Assembly: GCA_019693395.1 (NCBI GenBank)
Contig: JAAMXP010000767.1
Span: forward strand, 1-10,941
Source of the DNA: Ettlia oleoabundans
Lineage: Eukaryota; Chlorophyta; Chlorophyceae; Chlamydomonadales
Length of the DNA: 10,941 nucleotides
Direction: 5' to 3'
A model generated the notes under the pieces. It saw only the letters and a list, made by a program, of their open reading frames with translations. It made no database searches and was not told the origin of the DNA. Position numbers and translations under genes: made by a program. Below, in pieces: positions 8,701 through 10,941 of the stretch (within the stretch, counting starts at the first letter, position 1; each line of letters opens with the position of its first letter).

Positions 8701-9903
8701 GCTGGCGTTGGCCATCTTGCCAACTCAAGGCGTAGGGGCTCCCAGCAGCACACTGATCAGCCAGCGGCAGAGCAGCATAGGGGAGGCACAGCAGCGGCAT
8801 GCAAGGGGGCAGTGGTGGGGCAGCAGCCCCTGTCGGCTGATGTGCCTCCTGAGCAGCCAGTTGATACAGCGGTGAATGGTCAGCTCCAAGGTTCAGCTAC
8901 CCAGCTGTCTGCACCAAGCCCAACCGGCAGTAGGCATACGCCCGATGAAACCAAGAAAACAGGCGAGTACAACCTGCGCGTCACCGACCAGCTGTTGCCA
9001 GCAGGTCAGCTGCCCCAGCCGGCAGGCCAGTGGGTGCACCAGCCCCAGCAGCAGCAGTTGCCGCCTTCAAGCTTGGCAACGTCGCATCTACAACAGCCTG
9101 AAAAGCCTGGGGATATGCAGTGGCACCAGGAGGGTCAGTGTCGGACGGCCCAGCAGCGCATTAGCGGTATGCAGCATGGCTGGTTCGCAGCACCCGCACA
9201 TCAAAGCTCACCAGCACATGCACCCACCTGGTGGCAGCAGCAGCCGCAACAGGGGCATTACATGCAGGCAATGTATCCACATTCCAACGTCCCATATGTA
9301 GCGCAAGGTGGTGCCCAGTGGCAGTCGCAGGCTCATCTGCCTTCACAGCAGCAGCAGCAGCTGCTGCACCGGCAGCACAGCCAGCAGCTGCATCGACAGC
9401 CGAGCCAGTCACTGCAGCGGCAGAACAGCCTCAGCTTTCAGCAACACCAGCAACAGCAGCCAGGGAGTGGTCGTAGGAAGTGGCAGGTACCTGCAGCTTC
9501 CACTGGCCATGGCGCAGTACCGGCATCTGCAGCGAGCGGTGCTGCATACGCCCCCTCATGGGGCCAACAACAGCAGCAATATCAGCAACCTGCCCCTGTT
9601 TACGGTCAACAGGCTTACTGGCACATGCCTGCTACCGCTAGGCAGCGCCACTCAGCCTACCTCACGCATTTGCAGCACCCACATCAGCACCTCGCACAGC
9701 AGCAGCTGCCACCGTTGCAGCACCAAGGCTCACTGCACCGTTACCACAGCGGCGGTGTTGCTCAGGTGCCCCATGCTGCTTCCAGCTTCTCGCCGTTCAT
9801 GCAGCAGCACATCCAGAATGCCAATGTTGCAGCAGGAAGCTACGATCAGGGGCCTGAACTGCAGTCGGCTGCCCGAACGCTGTCGGGAATTGTCCGCCGC
9901 TGA
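5768..9903 (+). CDS. Large Gln/Ala/Ser-rich low-complexity protein, five exons
   Basis: Exons 5768-7360, 7469-7817, 7971-8042, 8170-8404 and 8502-9903 join in phase (3651 bases, 1216 residues). The product is not recognised and shows no catalytic motif. The first ATG in frame gives MGAILQTIKRRLLLGG, a basic amphipathic start. Short likely helices are RRILLGALPAELAALQQQF (about 82-100) and LASLRRQRRSEWLSDFG just before intron 1; otherwise the chain is probably disordered. Gln runs dominate from about residue 900, with an 8-residue repeat at 1037-1068. Basic serine motifs recur, such as RRAGS, RRAHSL, RHSNSL, RQNSL and RQRHS, of the kind that basophilic kinases or 14-3-3 proteins use. This may be a scaffold or RNA/condensate-type protein, but that is guesswork. 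The exon 2 donor is ambiguous (7818 or 7836; both keep frame). Exon 3 to 4 gives KDLENVMAHS and exon 4 to 5 gives AALHRARSD, which supports those joins. Confidence 0.7.
7361..7468 (+). other. Stop-free 108-base intron (Cys-rich if retained)
   Basis: GTGTGC to CATGTGCAG. The segment is visibly more AT-rich than the exons around it, which supports an intron. It is 36 codons long with no in-frame stop, so a retained copy would add a stretch with six Cys and three His to an otherwise Cys-poor protein. Confidence 0.65.
7818..7970 (+). other. Stop-free 153-base intron
   Basis: The 3' end is pyrimidine-rich with CTTGAC upstream of GGTGCAG, a good acceptor with a branch point. The donor is either 7818 (CAG/GTGCGG) or 7836 (GAGA/GTGCAA). 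Both versions (153 or 135 bases) are multiples of three without a stop. Confidence 0.55.
8139..8162 (+). repeat. 12-base tandem duplication before a 3' splice site
   Basis: CACCCATCACTG occurs twice in a row, and CATGCAG, the acceptor of exon 4 of the Q-rich gene, follows at once. The copies look identical. Confidence 0.85.
9361..9456 (+). repeat. Four imperfect 24-base (8-residue) coding repeats
   Basis: Within the last exon of the Q-rich gene the reading is LLHRQHSQ, QLHRQPSQ, SLQRQNSL, SFQQHQQQ. The first three share the core R-Q-x-S. This looks like expansion of a CAG-rich unit with drift, so the repeats decay towards plain poly-Gln at the end. Confidence 0.8.
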
Positions 9904-10117
9904 GTGCTGCTCAAGCCTGCCGCACTATTTGTTACACAGTCCATGTGATACAACTGTTGATGAAATACAAACCATTGATACCACACTAAGTATTCTTATT
10001 ATTTGTTTCTAACAGATCACGTTGTGGCTTATCTCAGGGCAAACAGCAACCAGGTTGGCTACATCTCCGGCCAGGGTCGCACGACGGCCTTTGGGTGTCA
10101 GCATCAACCAAGCGTTC
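9904..10117. other. Convergent 3' region of the Q-rich gene and the small minus-strand gene
   Basis: No gene is called. An AT-rich patch at about 9975-10010 ends in a textbook plus-strand acceptor (CTAAG, T-rich tract, AACAG at 10011-10015). The rest, up to the minus-strand stop at 10118, is open on both strands without recognisable products and is probably 3' untranslated sequence. Confidence 0.5.
9932..9936 (-). promoter_or_regulatory. TGTAA poly(A) signal for the small minus-strand gene
   Basis: TTACA on plus, TGTAA on minus, about 180 bases beyond the minus-strand stop and only about 30 bases from the stop of the Q-rich gene. Confidence 0.4.
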
Positions 10118-10821
10118 TCACTTTTTCTCCTCGCGCCCCATTTCGTGGTAATTGGGAAACCTGAAAGCACATGTTCTTTAGGCAGCTTAAGGTCATTGAT
10201 GCCATGACAATGGGTGTGAAGCCGTGGCAATGGGCCGTGAGCAATCGAAGACAATCAAAATTTTGTAACCACTTACAATGGAGCCCGTGGCTGCTGCACA
10301 GCTGGCCTCTGGTTCTTGTTCTGCATACACAGATTTTTCAGGCAGGGTTGTAGGCTTTCGTTCAAAGATGGTGCTTTCTGCATACACAGATTTTTCAGGC
10401 AGGGTTGTAGGCTTTCGTTCAAAGATGGTGCTTTCACACATGGTGCTGCTATGAGGACCACACGCATGCACATGAGGCCACTGCTCGGGTGGCACTCACC
10501 GGGCCAGTCAACGGCGGTGTCTGAGTGTTGGCCTTGGCAGGTGTCCAACTGTCGTTGCGGGGTGCGATGTTGCCAATACGTGGCCTGTAGTAGTTGGGAG
10601 GGGGCTCCTTGCCCGCCCTCTTGGCGTAGTATTCCTCCTCGCCACCTGTCAACAGAAGAGTGGCGGGAGCAGAAGAAGCAGGTGTGGGGCAGGGCGGCGG
10701 AGTCGGCGGACGCGGCGCGGGTCTCCCGACAGACAGCTCATCTTGATTCTGAACCGTGCAGCGTACCATAGTTGTTCATGCCCAGGCTCTCGAGCCCACT
10801 AACGTTCACGAAGACAGTCAT
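10118..10821 (-). CDS. Small hypothetical protein, four exons, 95 residues
   Basis: Exons in transcript order are 10821-10767, 10645-10500, 10320-10277 and 10160-10118. All junctions are GT-AG (donors GTACGC, GTGAGT, GTAAGT) and phases match (288 bases with stop). The product begins MTVFVNVSGLESLGMNNYG. Its middle is Pro/Tyr/Asn-rich (KEPPPNYYRPRIGN), and it ends with FPNYHEMGREEKK. It has no membrane segment, no obvious signal or transit peptide and no catalytic motif; the acidic, Tyr-rich, proline-rich make-up suggests a small structural or complex-associated subunit. I do not recognise the family. The first two exons are the most certain. The last exon rests on a good TTTCAG acceptor and phase; another frame through the same DNA stays open for longer. 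Intron 2 carries a 57-base tandem duplication that includes the acceptor. Confidence 0.65.
10264..10268 (+). promoter_or_regulatory. First plus-strand TGTAA after the Q-rich gene
   Basis: It is the first TGTAA on the plus strand after the stop at 9901-9903, about 360 bases downstream. It falls inside intron 3 of the opposite-strand gene. If used, the two transcripts overlap. Confidence 0.4.
10321..10434 (-). repeat. Exact 57-base tandem duplication across a 3' splice site
   Basis: The blocks 10321-10377 and 10378-10434 read identically; the match extends two bases to the left and one to the right. Each copy ends, on the minus strand, in the same acceptor, CTGTGTATGCAG, so the small minus-strand gene has two equal acceptors 57 bases apart. 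Confidence 0.92.
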
Positions 10822-10941
10822 GTCCCCTGCGCTTCCTTTGCGTTTTGTGCTTCAAAAGTGTTCCAATACGCGATTGCACAACGCGTAACCTGCTTCAAGA
10901 GTCTCAGGTTGCGCTTCCGGTTTGCGTACTGCTGGCGTGTA
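10822..10941 (-). promoter_or_regulatory. 5' flank of the small minus-strand gene
   Basis: It lies upstream of the minus-strand ATG at 10821 and presumably holds its 5' untranslated region and part of the promoter. No TATA box or known element was recognised and no other gene is visible up to the window edge. Confidence 0.35.

Noticed and set aside
10009..10254. Minus-strand open frame ending NLVAVCPEISHNVIC
   Set aside because: It looks protein-like, but no upstream exon joins it in phase; the same acceptor read in the correct phase gives the short FPNYHEMGREEKK ending. A decayed mobile-element fragment is possible but cannot be shown by eye.
1..10941. CRISPR array, tRNA, rRNA, IS element or phage genes
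   Set aside because: No spaced direct repeats, cloverleaf-like segments, rRNA cores, transposase motifs or phage structural proteins were seen; the gene structure is eukaryotic.

Overview
The window looks like nuclear DNA from a green alga (core Chlorophyta; I cannot name the genus). The signs are split genes with GT-AG introns, many acceptors ending in TGCATGCAG or TTTGCAG, very frequent in-frame CAG/GCA codons giving Gln- and Ala-rich proteins, and TGTAA poly(A) signals downstream of stop codons, as is usual in chlorophytes. No bacterial operon, CRISPR array, tRNA, rRNA or intact mobile element was seen.

Layout, left to right. (1) 249-556, plus: last two exons of a U1A/U2B''-type spliceosomal RRM protein, with a long 3' region to about 1150. 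(2) 1253-2317, minus: an Ala/Ser/Gln-rich protein of unknown function whose C-terminus is a glycine-zipper hydrophobic hairpin. (3) 2377-3252, plus: dephospho-CoA kinase in three exons, 208 residues, divergent from gene 2. (4) 3574-5513, minus: RNA m5U methyltransferase of the TrmA/RumA superfamily in three exons, 486 residues, with all four [4Fe-4S] cysteines and the catalytic Cys/Glu pair. (5) 5768-9903, plus: a low-complexity Gln/Ala/Ser-rich protein of about 1216 residues in five exons, of unknown function. (6) 10118-10821, minus: a small 95-residue protein in four exons that I do not recognise.

The genes alternate in strand. Two pairs share short divergent promoters (2318-2376 and 5514-5767), and three pairs converge. 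The genes look like ordinary housekeeping and hypothetical genes with no common pathway, so I do not claim a new system.

The most interesting points are at the RNA level: an exact 57-bp tandem duplication that copies a 3' splice site in gene 6 and could add 19 residues in frame; two stop-free introns in gene 5 whose lengths are multiples of three, one of which would encode a Cys-rich insert; and a likely tail-to-tail transcript overlap between genes 5 and 6. At the protein level, gene 2's C-terminal hairpin resembles the syntaxin-17 membrane anchor. All exon structures were read by eye from splice signals, reading phase and protein-family sense, without RNA data.
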